NCBI GenBank assembly: GCA_963823435.1
Contig: CAWGLN010000001.1
Location: 186,001-250,000 of the forward strand
Length of the DNA stretch: 64,000 nucleotides
Source of the DNA: CAKZML01 sp963823435
GTDB lineage: Bacteria; Pseudomonadota; Gammaproteobacteria; Steroidobacterales; BM003
Reading direction: 5' to 3'
This document shows, in pieces, positions 8,849 to 17,384 of the stretch. The translations under genes and the position numbers were made by a program. The first letter of the stretch is position 1. The number at the start of each line of letters is the position of its first letter. Under the pieces are notes generated by a model. It did no database searches, had not been told where the DNA came from, and worked only from the letters and a program-made list of their open reading frames with translations.

Positions 8849-10510
8849 TTACATCATGCCGCCCATGCCACCCATTCCGCCCATGCCGCCCATGCCACCC
8901 ATATCGGGCATGCCGCCGGCGCCTTCTTCAGCCGGCGCCTCGGCCACCATACACTCGGTGGTCAGCAGCAGACCAGCCACGGAAGCGGCGTTCTGCAGCG
9001 CAGTACGAACAACCTTGGTGGGATCCAGGATACCCATTTCAATCATGTCACCGTACTCGCCGGTGGCCGCATTGTAGCCAAAGTTGATCTTGGCCTTGGC
9101 GCGCACCGCATTCAGTACGACCGAACCATCTTCACCCGCATTACGCACGATCTGGCGCAGGGGCTCTTCCACGGCACGCCGCAGAATGGCAACACCCATA
9201 TCCTGATCGTGGTTGTCACCCTTAAGCTTTTCCACACCCTTGAGGGCACGAATCAGGGCAACGCCACCACCGGGCACAACACCTTCTTCCACCGCGGCGC
9301 GGGTTGCATGCAGGGCATCTTCAACACGGGCCTTCTTCTCTTTCATCTCGATTTCAGTCGCGGCGCCGACCTTGATCACGGCCACACCGCCGGACAACTT
9401 GGCCACACGTTCCTGCAGCTTCTCCTTGTCGTAATCGGAGGTGGCATCCTCGATCTGGGCGCGAATCTGGTCAACCCGGGCCTTGATGCTCTTCACATTA
9501 CCGCCACCGTCGATGACCGTGGTGTTTTCCTTGGTGATCTGGATCTTCTTGGCGGTACCCAGGTCATCCAGGGTAGCCTTCTCAAGCGCCAGGCCGACTT
9601 CCTCGGAAATCACGGTTCCACCGGTAACGATGGCCAGGTCTTCCAGCATCGCCTTGCGACGATCGCCGAATCCGGGGGCCTTCACGGCAGCCACTTTCAC
9701 GATGCCACGAATATTGTTGACCACCAGGGTAGCCAGGGCTTCGCCTTCCACGTCCTCGGCGACAATCACCAGCGGACGACCGGACTTGGCCACGGCTTCC
9801 AACAGCGGCAGCATTTCGCGGATATTGGAAATCTTCTTGTCGTGCAGGAGGATCAAGGCGTCGTCCATTTCCACGCCCTGGCTCTGCTGACTGTTGATGA
9901 AGTAGGGGGAAAGGTAGCCACGATCAAACTGCATGCCTTCCACCACGTCGAGGGCGTTGTCCAGCGCAGTGCCCTCTTCCACGGTGATCACGCCTTCCTT
10001 ACCGACTTTCTGCATGGCTTCGGCAATGATGGTGCCGATGGAATCGTCGGAATTGGCAGAAATAGCGCCAACCTGGGCAATGGCCTTGTCGTCTTCACAA
10101 GGCTTGGACAGCTTCTTCAGCTCAGCGACAATACCCACGGTGGCCTTGTCGATGCCGCGCTTCAGGTCCATCGGGTTCATACCGGCGGCCACGGCCTTCA
10201 GGCCCTCACGCAGAATTGCCTGTGCCAGCACGGTGGCGGTGGTGGTGCCATCGCCGGCAATATCGGATGTCTGGGAAGCAACTTCCTTCACCATCTGGGC
10301 ACCCATGTTCTCGAACCGGTCCTTGAGTTCGATTTCCTTGGCCACGCTCACGCCGTCCTTGGTGACGGTGGGAGCACCAAAGCTCTTTTCCAGTACCACA
10401 TTTCGACCCTTGGGACCCAGGGTCACTTTGACCGCATTGGCCAGCACGTTGACGCCGCGCACCATCAGGGTGCGTGCATCATCGCCAAATTTCACTTCTT
10501 TAGCACTCAT
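8849..10510 (-). CDS. groEL: Chaperonin GroEL (Hsp60)
   Basis: The 60-kDa chaperonin subunit that folds proteins inside the GroEL-GroES cage using ATP. It has 553 aa (E. coli 548). It begins MSAKEVKFGDDARTLMVRG, has the ATPase motif GDGTTTATVLAQ with the catalytic Asp, GPKGRNVVLEK, and the flexible C-terminal GGM repeat tail (MGGMGGMGGMGGMM). It is the second gene of the groES-groEL operon, 53 bp after groES, ended by the hairpin at 8784-8812. The long plus-strand frame opposite it is a codon-bias shadow. Confidence 0.98.
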   Translation of the reverse strand: MSAKEVKFGDDARTLMVRGVNVLANAVKVTLGPKGRNVVLEKSFGAPTVTKDGVSVAKEIELKDRFENMGAQMVKEVASQTSDIAGDGTTTATVLAQAILREGLKAVAAGMNPMDLKRGIDKATVGIVAELKKLSKPCEDDKAIAQVGAISANSDDSIGTIIAEAMQKVGKEGVITVEEGTALDNALDVVEGMQFDRGYLSPYFINSQQSQGVEMDDALILLHDKKISNIREMLPLLEAVAKSGRPLVIVAEDVEGEALATLVVNNIRGIVKVAAVKAPGFGDRRKAMLEDLAIVTGGTVISEEVGLALEKATLDDLGTAKKIQITKENTTVIDGGGNVKSIKARVDQIRAQIEDATSDYDKEKLQERVAKLSGGVAVIKVGAATEIEMKEKKARVEDALHATRAAVEEGVVPGGGVALIRALKGVEKLKGDNHDQDMGVAILRRAVEEPLRQIVRNAGEDGSVVLNAVRAKAKINFGYNAATGEYGDMIEMGILDPTKVVRTALQNAASVAGLLLTTECMVAEAPAEEGAGGMPDMGGMGGMGGMGGMGGMM

Positions 10511-10563
10511 GGTTTGAAACCTCTATATTCGTAGTTCTGTCGATATGGATATGAGCAGGCCTG

Positions 10564-10854
10564 TTAGCCTTCGATCACGGCCATGATGTCTTCTTCGCGC
10601 ATGACCAGCAGTTCGTCGCCGTCCACCTTCACTTCGGTGCCGCTGTACTTGCCGAAAAGCACGGAATCGCCAATCTTGACGTCCAGGGGGCGAACATCGC
10701 CGTTTTCCAGGATTTTGCCTTTGCCAACGGCAACCACTTTGCCCTTGATGGGCTTCTCGGTGGCAGAATCAGGAATCACGATACCGCCGGGTGAGGTACG
10801 CTCTTCTTCCTGGCGTTTGACAATCACGCGATCGTGCAGGGGTCGAATCTTCAT
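10564..10854 (-). CDS. groES: Co-chaperonin GroES (Hsp10)
   Basis: The 96-aa lid of the GroEL cage. It starts MKIRPLHDRVIVKRQEEERTSPGGIVIPD, containing the mobile loop that docks GroEL, and ends ELLVMREEDIMAVIEG, full length compared with E. coli (97 aa). First gene of the operon; its upstream region holds a CIRCE operator and a sigma-70-like promoter (see separate entries). The divergent neighbour is cutA. Confidence 0.98.
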   Translation of the reverse strand: MKIRPLHDRVIVKRQEEERTSPGGIVIPDSATEKPIKGKVVAVGKGKILENGDVRPLDVKIGDSVLFGKYSGTEVKVDGDELLVMREEDIMAVIEG

Positions 10855-10919
10855 GGGTCAGTCTCCTTCAAAACTGGGGATTACCAGCCGACTTGTAAGT
10901 AATTCTGTGGGGTGGAGTG

Positions 10920-10946
10920 TTAGCACTCCCCTCGAGTGAGTGCTAA
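10920..10946 (-). promoter_or_regulatory. CIRCE operator (HrcA binding site) of groESL
   Basis: Perfect 9-9-9 architecture: arm TTAGCACTC at 10920-10928, nine spacer bases, arm GAGTGCTAA at 10938-10946. This is the consensus CIRCE inverted repeat bound by the HrcA repressor. It overlaps the -10 and start region of the promoter at 10946-10973, as expected for repression by promoter occlusion, and forms the beginning of the groES leader about 65 bp upstream of the ATG. Confidence 0.97.
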
Positions 10947-10973
10947 TAATAGCGGCGGATTTTGATTTTTCAA
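10946..10973 (-). promoter_or_regulatory. Sigma-70-type promoter of groESL
   Basis: Reading the minus strand, TTGAAA (10973-10968) and TATTAT (10951-10946) are separated by 16 bp, a good -35/-10 pair. The base before the -35 makes CTTGAAA, which also resembles a sigma-32 -35 box, but no CCCCAT-like -10 follows at heat-shock spacing. Predicted start lies inside the CIRCE element. Confidence 0.7.
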
Positions 10974-11069
10974 GCCCATAAAAACTATTTATTTTCAATG
11001 ACATCGAAAAACAGCCCCGGTATCCTGTCGGCCTGAACCCGCCAGGGTGTCATCCAGGAACTCCAGATC

Positions 11070-11414
11070 ATGCCAACCGTCCTGCTGGTTTACTGCACCT
11101 GCCCCGAGGACACGACCGCCGCGCAAATGGCCAGCGCCCTGGTGGAGGAGCGACTCGCCGCCTGCGCCAACCGGATTCCGGCCATGTCCTCCACCTATCG
11201 CTGGAAGGGCGGGGTTCAGACTGATTCCGAGGTACAGCTCATTCTGAAAACCACTGACCGGGTCTATCCGGCGCTGGAAAAACGGATTCTGGAACTTCAC
11301 CCCTATGAACTTCCGGAGGTGCTGGCAGTCCCAATTCATGCCGGACTGCCCGGATATGTGGATTGGATCATTGACAGTGTGAGCCTGCCCGGGGACGATT
11401 CGCCTTCCAGCTGA
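11070..11414 (+). CDS. cutA: Divalent-cation tolerance protein CutA
   Basis: A 114-residue trimeric cytoplasmic protein of the CutA1 family. It shows the usual blocks TVLLVYCTCPEDTTAAQMASALVEERLAACAN, MSSTYRWKGGVQTDSEVQLILKTT and the near-invariant HPYELPEVLAVPI with GLPGYVDWI. E. coli CutA is 112 aa. Classically linked to copper tolerance, though its molecular role is unsettled. It precedes dsbD by 31 bp, the same cutA-dsbD pairing as in E. coli, and is divergent from groES. AGGA lies about 10 nt upstream of the ATG. Confidence 0.95.
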   Translation: MPTVLLVYCTCPEDTTAAQMASALVEERLAACANRIPAMSSTYRWKGGVQTDSEVQLILKTTDRVYPALEKRILELHPYELPEVLAVPIHAGLPGYVDWIIDSVSLPGDDSPSS

Positions 11415-11445
11415 ACCCAGCTCGCCAGCGGAAACGAATGAAGCT

Positions 11446-13686
11446 ATGAAAATCAGATACTTGACAGTTTTCTTGCTACTGCCCTTGTTGTGGGCGGCGA
11501 GCGCTGAACCGCTTCGGCCGGAACTGGCCTACCCTTACAAGGTGGAGGCCGATGCGCAGGAGATCCGGGTGCAGCTGGATATCCAGGACGGCTACTACCT
11601 GTATCGGAAGCGCTTCCGGTTCCAGGCGGTTACACCCGGACTGGCGCTTGGGGAGCCTGTCTATCCTGTCGGCGAGATGCACACCGACGAATTTTTCGGC
11701 GAGCAGGAAATCTACCGTGGCAAACAGGTAATACGCATCCCGTACACAGCACCGGCCGAGCTGCGCAGCGTGGCGCTTGGCATGCGCCTGCAAGGCTGTG
11801 CTGACATGGGTTTGTGCTACCCGCCCCAGGACTGGACTTCCACCATCGCCCTGCCAGGTTCGCCGACTCCCGGTGGGTCCCAGGTCAAAGCCACCTCAAC
11901 CGCCCAGTCAAGCGGCAGCGGCAAAAGTATTTCTGACTGGCTTGCAACGCCGGCAGGCAACGGTGAGCCCTTCCTGCCTACGGACCAGGCTTTCCGCTCA
12001 AGCGTGGAAGCAATTGACCAACAGACCCTGGCGGTCCGCTGGACCATCGCGCCAGGTTATTACCTGTACAAGGACAAGCTGAGCGTCAAACCGGCAAGCG
12101 GCGAGATACAGCTGGGATTCCCCGAGATGCCTGTCGGAGAAACCAGGACCGACGAGTACTTTGGTGAAACCGAAGTGTATTTCGAACAGGTGGAGATTCT
12201 GCTGCCGTTTGTGCGCAGCAACCCGGACCCGTTGTTTATCGAATTGGAACTGGGATTCCAGGGCTGCGCGGTGGACGGGATTTGCTACCCGCCGTCATCG
12301 CGCCGCCAGGTCCTGGAAATTCCTGCTGCCGCCCGATTACCGACCCCGGGCGTCGTTCTTGACCAACCCATGGTTTCGGAACAGGACCGCCTGGCAGGAC
12401 TGATACGCGATGGAAACCTGGCCCTGGTCCTGGCCACGTTTTTTGGGCTGGGCCTGTTGCTGGCGTTTACCCCCTGTGTACTGCCCATGGTGCCCATCCT
12501 GTCCGGGATCATCGTGGGTCAGGGTGAAAAAGTTACCACCCGCAGGGCCCTGTCCCTGTCCATTGCCTACGTGTCGGGCATGGCGCTGACCTATACGCTT
12601 GCCGGGGTTGCTTTTGCCGCCGTGGGCCAGCAAGCCCAAACCGTATTTCAACAGCCGTGGATCATCGTGTTGTTCAGCGGTCTGTTTGTGGCCCTGGCTC
12701 TGTCGATGTTCGGGCTGTATGAACTGCAGATACCGTCATCCCTGCAAACCAGGCTGTCGACCGCCAGCAACCAAGGAAAGACCGGCTCTTATCTGGGCAC
12801 CGTCATCATGGGCGCCTTGTCTGCCCTGATCGTTTCGGCCTGCGTGGCGCCGCCCCTGGTTGCAGCGCTGGCGGTAATCGGCCAGGTGGGTGATGTATTC
12901 CGGGGCGGGGCTGCGCTATTTGCCCTGAGTCTGGGTATGGGTGCGCCATTGATTGTGTTTGGCGCTTCCGCGGGCAAGCTGCTGCCCAAGGCCGGCGCCT
13001 GGATGGAGGCGGTGAAGTCGTTCTTCGGCTTCCTGTTGCTGGCTGTGGCCTTGTGGATGCTCGACAGGGTATTGCCGGCCTGGACAGTAATCCTGCTCTG
13101 GTCAGCCTTGTCACTTACCTGTGGCGCCTTCCTGCTGAGTCAGGCCAGGGGGTCCGAGGGACGCGTGGTCCTGCGCGCTTTTGCCGCCGGGCTGGCGTTG
13201 ATCTTGCTGACCTGGGGTGTACTGATGCTGGTCGGCCTGGCCGGTGGCAACACTGACCCCCTGCAGCCACTGAAGGGTCTGCGCCAGGGGTCGGGCCAGG
13301 CGGGGCAACAACAGGAAGTGCATTTCCAGCGCATCAAGACCGTGCAGGACCTGGAGCGCGAGATAGCCGGGGCTGCAGCCATGGGCAGACCCGTGATGCT
13401 GGACTTCTACGCGGATTGGTGTGTGTCCTGCAAGGAGATGGAAAAATATACTTTTCCCGATCCCGCAGTGAGAATGCACCTGGACACCATGCTGTTACTG
13501 CAAGCCGACGTGACTGCCAATGATGAGGCTGACCAGGAATTGCTCCGACATTTCGGGATTTTTGGTCCGCCGACCATCGCCTTTTTTGGAGCCGATGGAC
13601 TGGAACGCAAAAATTACCGGGTCGTGGGCTATGTGCCTGCGGCGGAATTTTCTAAACATCTCGAAGCTGCCCTGAAGGGTCGCTAG
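11446..13686 (+). CDS. dsbD: Thiol:disulfide interchange protein DsbD with duplicated N-terminal alpha domain
   Basis: Carries electrons from cytoplasmic thioredoxin across the inner membrane to periplasmic DsbC/DsbG and TlpA-type proteins. It has 746 aa, versus about 565 in E. coli. After a signal peptide come two alpha-type domains with their cysteine pairs: residues about 25-145 (GCADMGLCYPP) and about 165-300 (GCAVDGICYPP). The eight-helix beta domain has FTPCVLPM (Cys near 344) and VSACVAPP (Cys near 466). The C-terminal thioredoxin gamma domain has FYADWCVSCKEME. The extra alpha copy explains the added length. A TlpA-family gene follows 12 bp downstream, a plausible electron acceptor. 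Confidence 0.95.
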   Translation: MKIRYLTVFLLLPLLWAASAEPLRPELAYPYKVEADAQEIRVQLDIQDGYYLYRKRFRFQAVTPGLALGEPVYPVGEMHTDEFFGEQEIYRGKQVIRIPYTAPAELRSVALGMRLQGCADMGLCYPPQDWTSTIALPGSPTPGGSQVKATSTAQSSGSGKSISDWLATPAGNGEPFLPTDQAFRSSVEAIDQQTLAVRWTIAPGYYLYKDKLSVKPASGEIQLGFPEMPVGETRTDEYFGETEVYFEQVEILLPFVRSNPDPLFIELELGFQGCAVDGICYPPSSRRQVLEIPAAARLPTPGVVLDQPMVSEQDRLAGLIRDGNLALVLATFFGLGLLLAFTPCVLPMVPILSGIIVGQGEKVTTRRALSLSIAYVSGMALTYTLAGVAFAAVGQQAQTVFQQPWIIVLFSGLFVALALSMFGLYELQIPSSLQTRLSTASNQGKTGSYLGTVIMGALSALIVSACVAPPLVAALAVIGQVGDVFRGGAALFALSLGMGAPLIVFGASAGKLLPKAGAWMEAVKSFFGFLLLAVALWMLDRVLPAWTVILLWSALSLTCGAFLLSQARGSEGRVVLRAFAAGLALILLTWGVLMLVGLAGGNTDPLQPLKGLRQGSGQAGQQQEVHFQRIKTVQDLEREIAGAAAMGRPVMLDFYADWCVSCKEMEKYTFPDPAVRMHLDTMLLLQADVTANDEADQELLRHFGIFGPPTIAFFGADGLERKNYRVVGYVPAAEFSKHLEAALKGR

Positions 13687-13698
13687 CGACAATCTGCT

Positions 13699-14350
13699 AT
13701 GAATAAAACTGTACTCACCATTCTGGCCTGTGCCGGCCTGATCGCCGGGATTTTTACCTATTTTTACAAGACGGTTGAACTGACCGGTCCGGACACGGAC
13801 CAGATCATGCTTCCGGCCGTCGAATACCACCGCCAACCCAATGCGCAGGGCCGAGGTCAGGCCGGATTTCAGCCTGGCTGATACCGCCGGCGTTATACGC
13901 TCAATCGACGAGTGGGACGGCAAAGCCCTGGTCGTGAATTTTTGGGCCACCTGGTGCGCGCCCTGCCGCAGGGAAATGCCCCTGCTGATGGAACTGGAAA
14001 CCCGGCACGCCAGGGACGATATCCAAATCCTTGGCGTGGCGGTGGACTTTCGCCCGGACGTCTTGAGTTACCTGACTGAGTCACCCGTCAACTATCCCGT
14101 ATTAATCGGTGAACAGGATGCCATAGACGCTGCAGAGGGATTCGGTGTTGAGTTCGTGGGCATGCCCTTCACCGCCTTTACCGATCACCGCGGCAACGTA
14201 TTGCACGTGCAGATCGGGGAAATACACCGGCCCCAGGCAGAGCTGATATTCAAGGCAGTCAACAATCTGCGTGCAGGCGATATCGACCTGGCCATGGCCC
14301 GCAGAGTAATCGCCCACGGCCTGGCGGGTATCCCTGACCAGGGGAAATAG
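13699..14350 (+). pseudogene. TlpA/ResA-type periplasmic thioredoxin, frame broken once as sequenced
   Basis: The N-terminal part starts at ATG 13699 (MNKTVLTILACAGLIAGIFTYFY, a membrane anchor) and runs to about 13855. The thioredoxin domain continues in the next frame from about 13860: RPDFSLADTAG, VVNFWATWCAPCRREMP with a WCAPC active site, and FGVEFVGMPFTAFTD with the cis-Pro loop. One extra base near 13850-13870 joins them; for example removing one C from GGGCCGAG gives an uninterrupted protein of about 216 aa. Either a sequencing error or a recent mutation. Family: membrane-anchored disulfide reductases, often fed by DsbD, which lies just upstream. Confidence 0.8.
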
Positions 14351-14452
14351 GCTGCTACCCGTTGCATACCGGGGCGTGCGAACGCGAGCCTTACACCACC
14401 CCGCCGGGTACTTCCCGTAAATGATCCGGGTCATGAACAGGAATCAGGCTAA

Positions 14453-14671
14453 CTAGGTTTTCGGGCTCTCCGACTCCTCGCCATCATGGCGTTTGCGCCA
14501 TGCACCCAGTAGGACGGTGAGCAAACCCAACAGGATTTCATCTGCGAAAGGCACCAGGTCCGGGAGCCCCACGTCAACCAGAAATACCACCAGGGTCAAC
14601 GCAAAAAGGTAAGGGAAACGCAGGCGACCGGCATAAGCCAGCAATTTGCCTAACAGGGGTACTCGCAACAT
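14453..14671 (-). CDS. Small membrane protein (resembles DUF6116)
   Basis: A 72-residue protein: LLGKLLAYAGRLRFPYLFALTLVVFLVDVGLPDLVPFADEILLGLLTVLLGAWRKRHDGEE. It has one hydrophobic helix followed by an acidic PFADE motif, a second amphipathic helix and a charged tail. The pattern resembles the small gammaproteobacterial family DUF6116, which I recall by appearance only. Its 5' end is 17 bp after the stop of the HIT gene on the same strand, so the two may be co-transcribed. Function unknown. Confidence 0.7.
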   Translation of the reverse strand: MLRVPLLGKLLAYAGRLRFPYLFALTLVVFLVDVGLPDLVPFADEILLGLLTVLLGAWRKRHDGEESESPKT

Positions 14672-14687
14672 ATCTTCCTGCCTCGTC

Positions 14688-15110
14688 TTAGTCTGCCAGG
14701 CCAGCCCTTACTTTTTGCGCCTGTTGCTGCAGCAATTCCAGATCGGCCATACCTCTGCCATGACTCTTTAGCGGGGTACCGCTATAGCGGGGAATGATGT
14801 GAAAGTGGATATGGAATACCGATTGCCCGGCGGCCGGTCCGTTTAACTGGGAAATCATTACCCCATCGGGGTTAAACGCGATCTGCACCGCCCTGGCCAC
14901 TTTTCGGGTGGTGGTAATCAGACGCGCCAGGTCTTCATCGGGTATATCAAAAATATTCTCCGCCTCGACCTTGGGTATCACCAGGGTATGACCATCGGCC
15001 TGTGGCATGGCGTCCATAAAGGCCAGTGCGTACTCATCCTCATACACCGTTGCCGCTGGAATTTCACCGCGCAGAATGCGCGCGAAGATATTATCACTGT
15101 CATAACTCAC
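14688..15110 (-). CDS. HIT family nucleotide-binding hydrolase
   Basis: Histidine-triad protein: NIFARILRGEIPAATVYEDE at the N-terminus and the catalytic triad motif HIHFHIIPR with the upstream QLNGPAAGQSVFH. It belongs to the HINT/Fhit-like group that hydrolyses nucleoside phosphoramidates or dinucleotides. The frame stays open upstream to an ATG at 15155, but homologues begin just before NIF. A GTG at 15108-15110 with GGAG about 9 nt upstream gives 140 aa, so I chose it. Single domain; substrate not predictable. Confidence 0.9.
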   Translation of the reverse strand: MSYDSDNIFARILRGEIPAATVYEDEYALAFMDAMPQADGHTLVIPKVEAENIFDIPDEDLARLITTTRKVARAVQIAFNPDGVMISQLNGPAAGQSVFHIHFHIIPRYSGTPLKSHGRGMADLELLQQQAQKVRAGLAD

Positions 15111-15295
15111 GGAACTTTCTCCAGTTTGACCATGCAACTGCTGGACCCAATTCAACGGCTACTATATCCCAAGCATGGTGCTCCAGGCTCCCCCCGCCTG
15201 CACCTGACCGGGTCAGAATGAGGCATATTCCTGATTGACGATCTTACCCGGAGTTGTTTACCGTCCAGCATCTGATTCCAAAGGAAACCCTTCCC

Positions 15296-17338
15296 ATGCA
15301 ACATCGCAAGCTCCTTCTCGCCGCCCTGTCCCTGGTCATGATCGGCGGGTGCAGCCAGAAACAGACTCCCCTTGAAACCCCCGTCCAGGCCAGCCTGGGC
15401 AGCGGTCTTAGCCAGGACAATATCGATCAAACCGTGCGCCCCCAGGATGACACCTACCGACATGTCAGCGGCAGCTGGCTGAAGAACACCAGCATCCCGA
15501 CGGACAAGGCTCGCTATGGCGCGTTCGACCAATTGCGTGAGCGAGCCGAGCTGGACGTACGCGAACTGATTGAGCGGGCAGCCTCAAACGAATCCGAGGC
15601 TGGAACCCCGGCACGTAAAATCGGCGATTTATACAACAGCTTCATGGACCAGGACGCTGTAAATGCGGCGGGCCTTGGGCCGCTGGATACAGAATTGCAG
15701 GCGATTGCTGCAATCAGCGACAAGAGCGAACTCATCGGTCACCTTGCCCATATGCAGCGCATGGGTATTGCAAACCCGCTGGCAGTGTTCGTAAACCAGG
15801 ATAAGAAGGACTCCACCCGTTACGCTGCCTATATCTACCAGGCCGGTCTGGGCATGCCGGATCGTTCCTACTACCTGGAAGACCAGTTCAAGGACAAGCG
15901 CGAGAAATACGCGGCCTATGTCACGGCCCTGAATACCCTGGCCGGCCTGGATCAGCCGGCCGCAAGAGCCAGGGCCATACTTGCCATGGAAACCGCCCTG
16001 GCCGAGGCACAGTGGGAGCGGGTAAAAAATCGTGACCCCGTGGCTACCTACAACCCCTACACCTTCGGCCAGGCCCAGGAAGCATTCCCGGGAATGGACT
16101 GGGCGCCTTATGCGCGTATTACCGGTTTCGGCGATGAGGAGAAATTCATCGTCTACCAGCCCGAATTCATTGCCGCGTTCAGCGAGGCACTGGAAAACAC
16201 CAGCCTGGACGACTGGAAGGCCTATTTAAGCTACAAGACGCTGGATACCTTCGCGCCGTACCTGTCGGATTCCTTCGTCGACCTGAATTTCGACTTTTAT
16301 GGTCGCACCCTGAGCGGTACCGAGGAGAACCGGGCGCGCTGGAAGCGCGGCGTAGAACTCACCAACGGCGCCCTGGGCGAATTGGTCGGCGAGTTGTTCG
16401 TGGCCGCCCATTACAAGCCCGCGTCCAAGGCACGCATGGACAAGATGATCGCCGACCTGCGCGAGGCCTTCCGCCAGTCCATCGACAAGCTCGAGTGGAT
16501 GGGCGCGGCAACCCGGGCCCAGGCGCAGGACAAGCTGGCGAAATTCACACCCAAGATTGGCTATCCGGAAAAATGGCGTGACTACAGCGGGCTGGTGGTT
16601 GAAGCAGATGACCTGCTCGGCAACATTCTGCGCAGTAACGAATTTGACCATGATTATCAGATGAACCGCCTGGGCGGCCCGATAGACCGTACTCTCTGGG
16701 CCATGACCCCCCAGACTGTGAACGCCTACTACAACCCGGTGATGAACGAGATCGTTTTCCCAGCCGCCATCCTGAGGCCGCCTTTCTTTAATGAGGAGGC
16801 GGACGATGCCACTAATTATGGCGGCATCGGTGCGGTAATCGGGCATGAATTCAGCCACGGTTTCGATGACAAGGGTCGCAAGTACGACGGCAACGGCAAC
16901 CTGCGTGACTGGTGGACCGAGGAGGACAACACGGAGTTCAATCGGCGTGCCCAGAAACTGGTGGACCAGTACAACGAATTCAGCCCGGTGGAAGGACACA
17001 ACGTCAACGGCGAATTGACCCTGGGTGAGAACATCGGTGACCTGGCCGGTGTAACCATGGCTTATCGCGCCTACCAGTTGTCCCTGGCCGGCAAAGCGGC
17101 GCCAGTGATCGACGGGCTGACCGGCGACCAGCGTTTCTTCATGGGCTGGGCCCAGGTCTGGCGCACCCTGATTCGCCCGGAGGAAGCCATCCGCCTGCTC
17201 AAGGTCGATCCCCATTCGCCGGGCGAATTCCGGGCCAACGGCACCCTGCGTAATATTGACGACTTCCAGGATGCCTTTGCCAACAAGTCTGGCGACGGCA
17301 TGTTCCTGGCGCCCGAGGAAAGAGTGAAAATCTGGTAA
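15296..17338 (+). CDS. M13 family (neprilysin-like) metallopeptidase, lipoprotein
   Basis: A zinc endopeptidase of the PepO/neprilysin family. From ATG 15296 (GGAAA 6 nt upstream) it has 680 aa with a lipoprotein signal MQHRKLLLAALSLVMIGGC (lipobox IGGC), so it is probably anchored in the periplasm or outer membrane. Domain Peptidase_M13_N covers about residues 45-430. The catalytic domain has NAYYNPVMNEIVFPAAIL, the zinc motif GHEFSHGFDDKGR (HExxH near residue 516) and the third ligand in ENIGDLAGV. The C-terminal FMGWAQVWR and FRANGTLRN are typical. Not part of the conserved block around it; followed by a terminator hairpin. Confidence 0.93.
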   Translation: MQHRKLLLAALSLVMIGGCSQKQTPLETPVQASLGSGLSQDNIDQTVRPQDDTYRHVSGSWLKNTSIPTDKARYGAFDQLRERAELDVRELIERAASNESEAGTPARKIGDLYNSFMDQDAVNAAGLGPLDTELQAIAAISDKSELIGHLAHMQRMGIANPLAVFVNQDKKDSTRYAAYIYQAGLGMPDRSYYLEDQFKDKREKYAAYVTALNTLAGLDQPAARARAILAMETALAEAQWERVKNRDPVATYNPYTFGQAQEAFPGMDWAPYARITGFGDEEKFIVYQPEFIAAFSEALENTSLDDWKAYLSYKTLDTFAPYLSDSFVDLNFDFYGRTLSGTEENRARWKRGVELTNGALGELVGELFVAAHYKPASKARMDKMIADLREAFRQSIDKLEWMGAATRAQAQDKLAKFTPKIGYPEKWRDYSGLVVEADDLLGNILRSNEFDHDYQMNRLGGPIDRTLWAMTPQTVNAYYNPVMNEIVFPAAILRPPFFNEEADDATNYGGIGAVIGHEFSHGFDDKGRKYDGNGNLRDWWTEEDNTEFNRRAQKLVDQYNEFSPVEGHNVNGELTLGENIGDLAGVTMAYRAYQLSLAGKAAPVIDGLTGDQRFFMGWAQVWRTLIRPEEAIRLLKVDPHSPGEFRANGTLRNIDDFQDAFANKSGDGMFLAPEERVKIW

Positions 17339-17352
17339 ACAGGTCTTTCACA

Positions 17353-17384
17353 GGCCCCGGCGACCCGCGGTTGCCGGGGCCTTT
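17353..17384 (+). terminator. Intrinsic terminator after the M13 peptidase gene
   Basis: Perfect 9-bp stem GGCCCCGGC (17353-17361) / GCCGGGGCC (17373-17381) with an 11-nt loop, followed by TTT. It lies 15 bp after the peptidase stop and also between the two convergent genes, so it may act on both strands, although the T-tract is short in both directions. Confidence 0.7.

Noticed and set aside
9209..10534. 441-codon open frame on the plus strand opposite groEL
   Set aside because: It is an exact antisense shadow of the highly biased groEL codons: His/Gly/Asn-rich text, no ribosome site, no motif.
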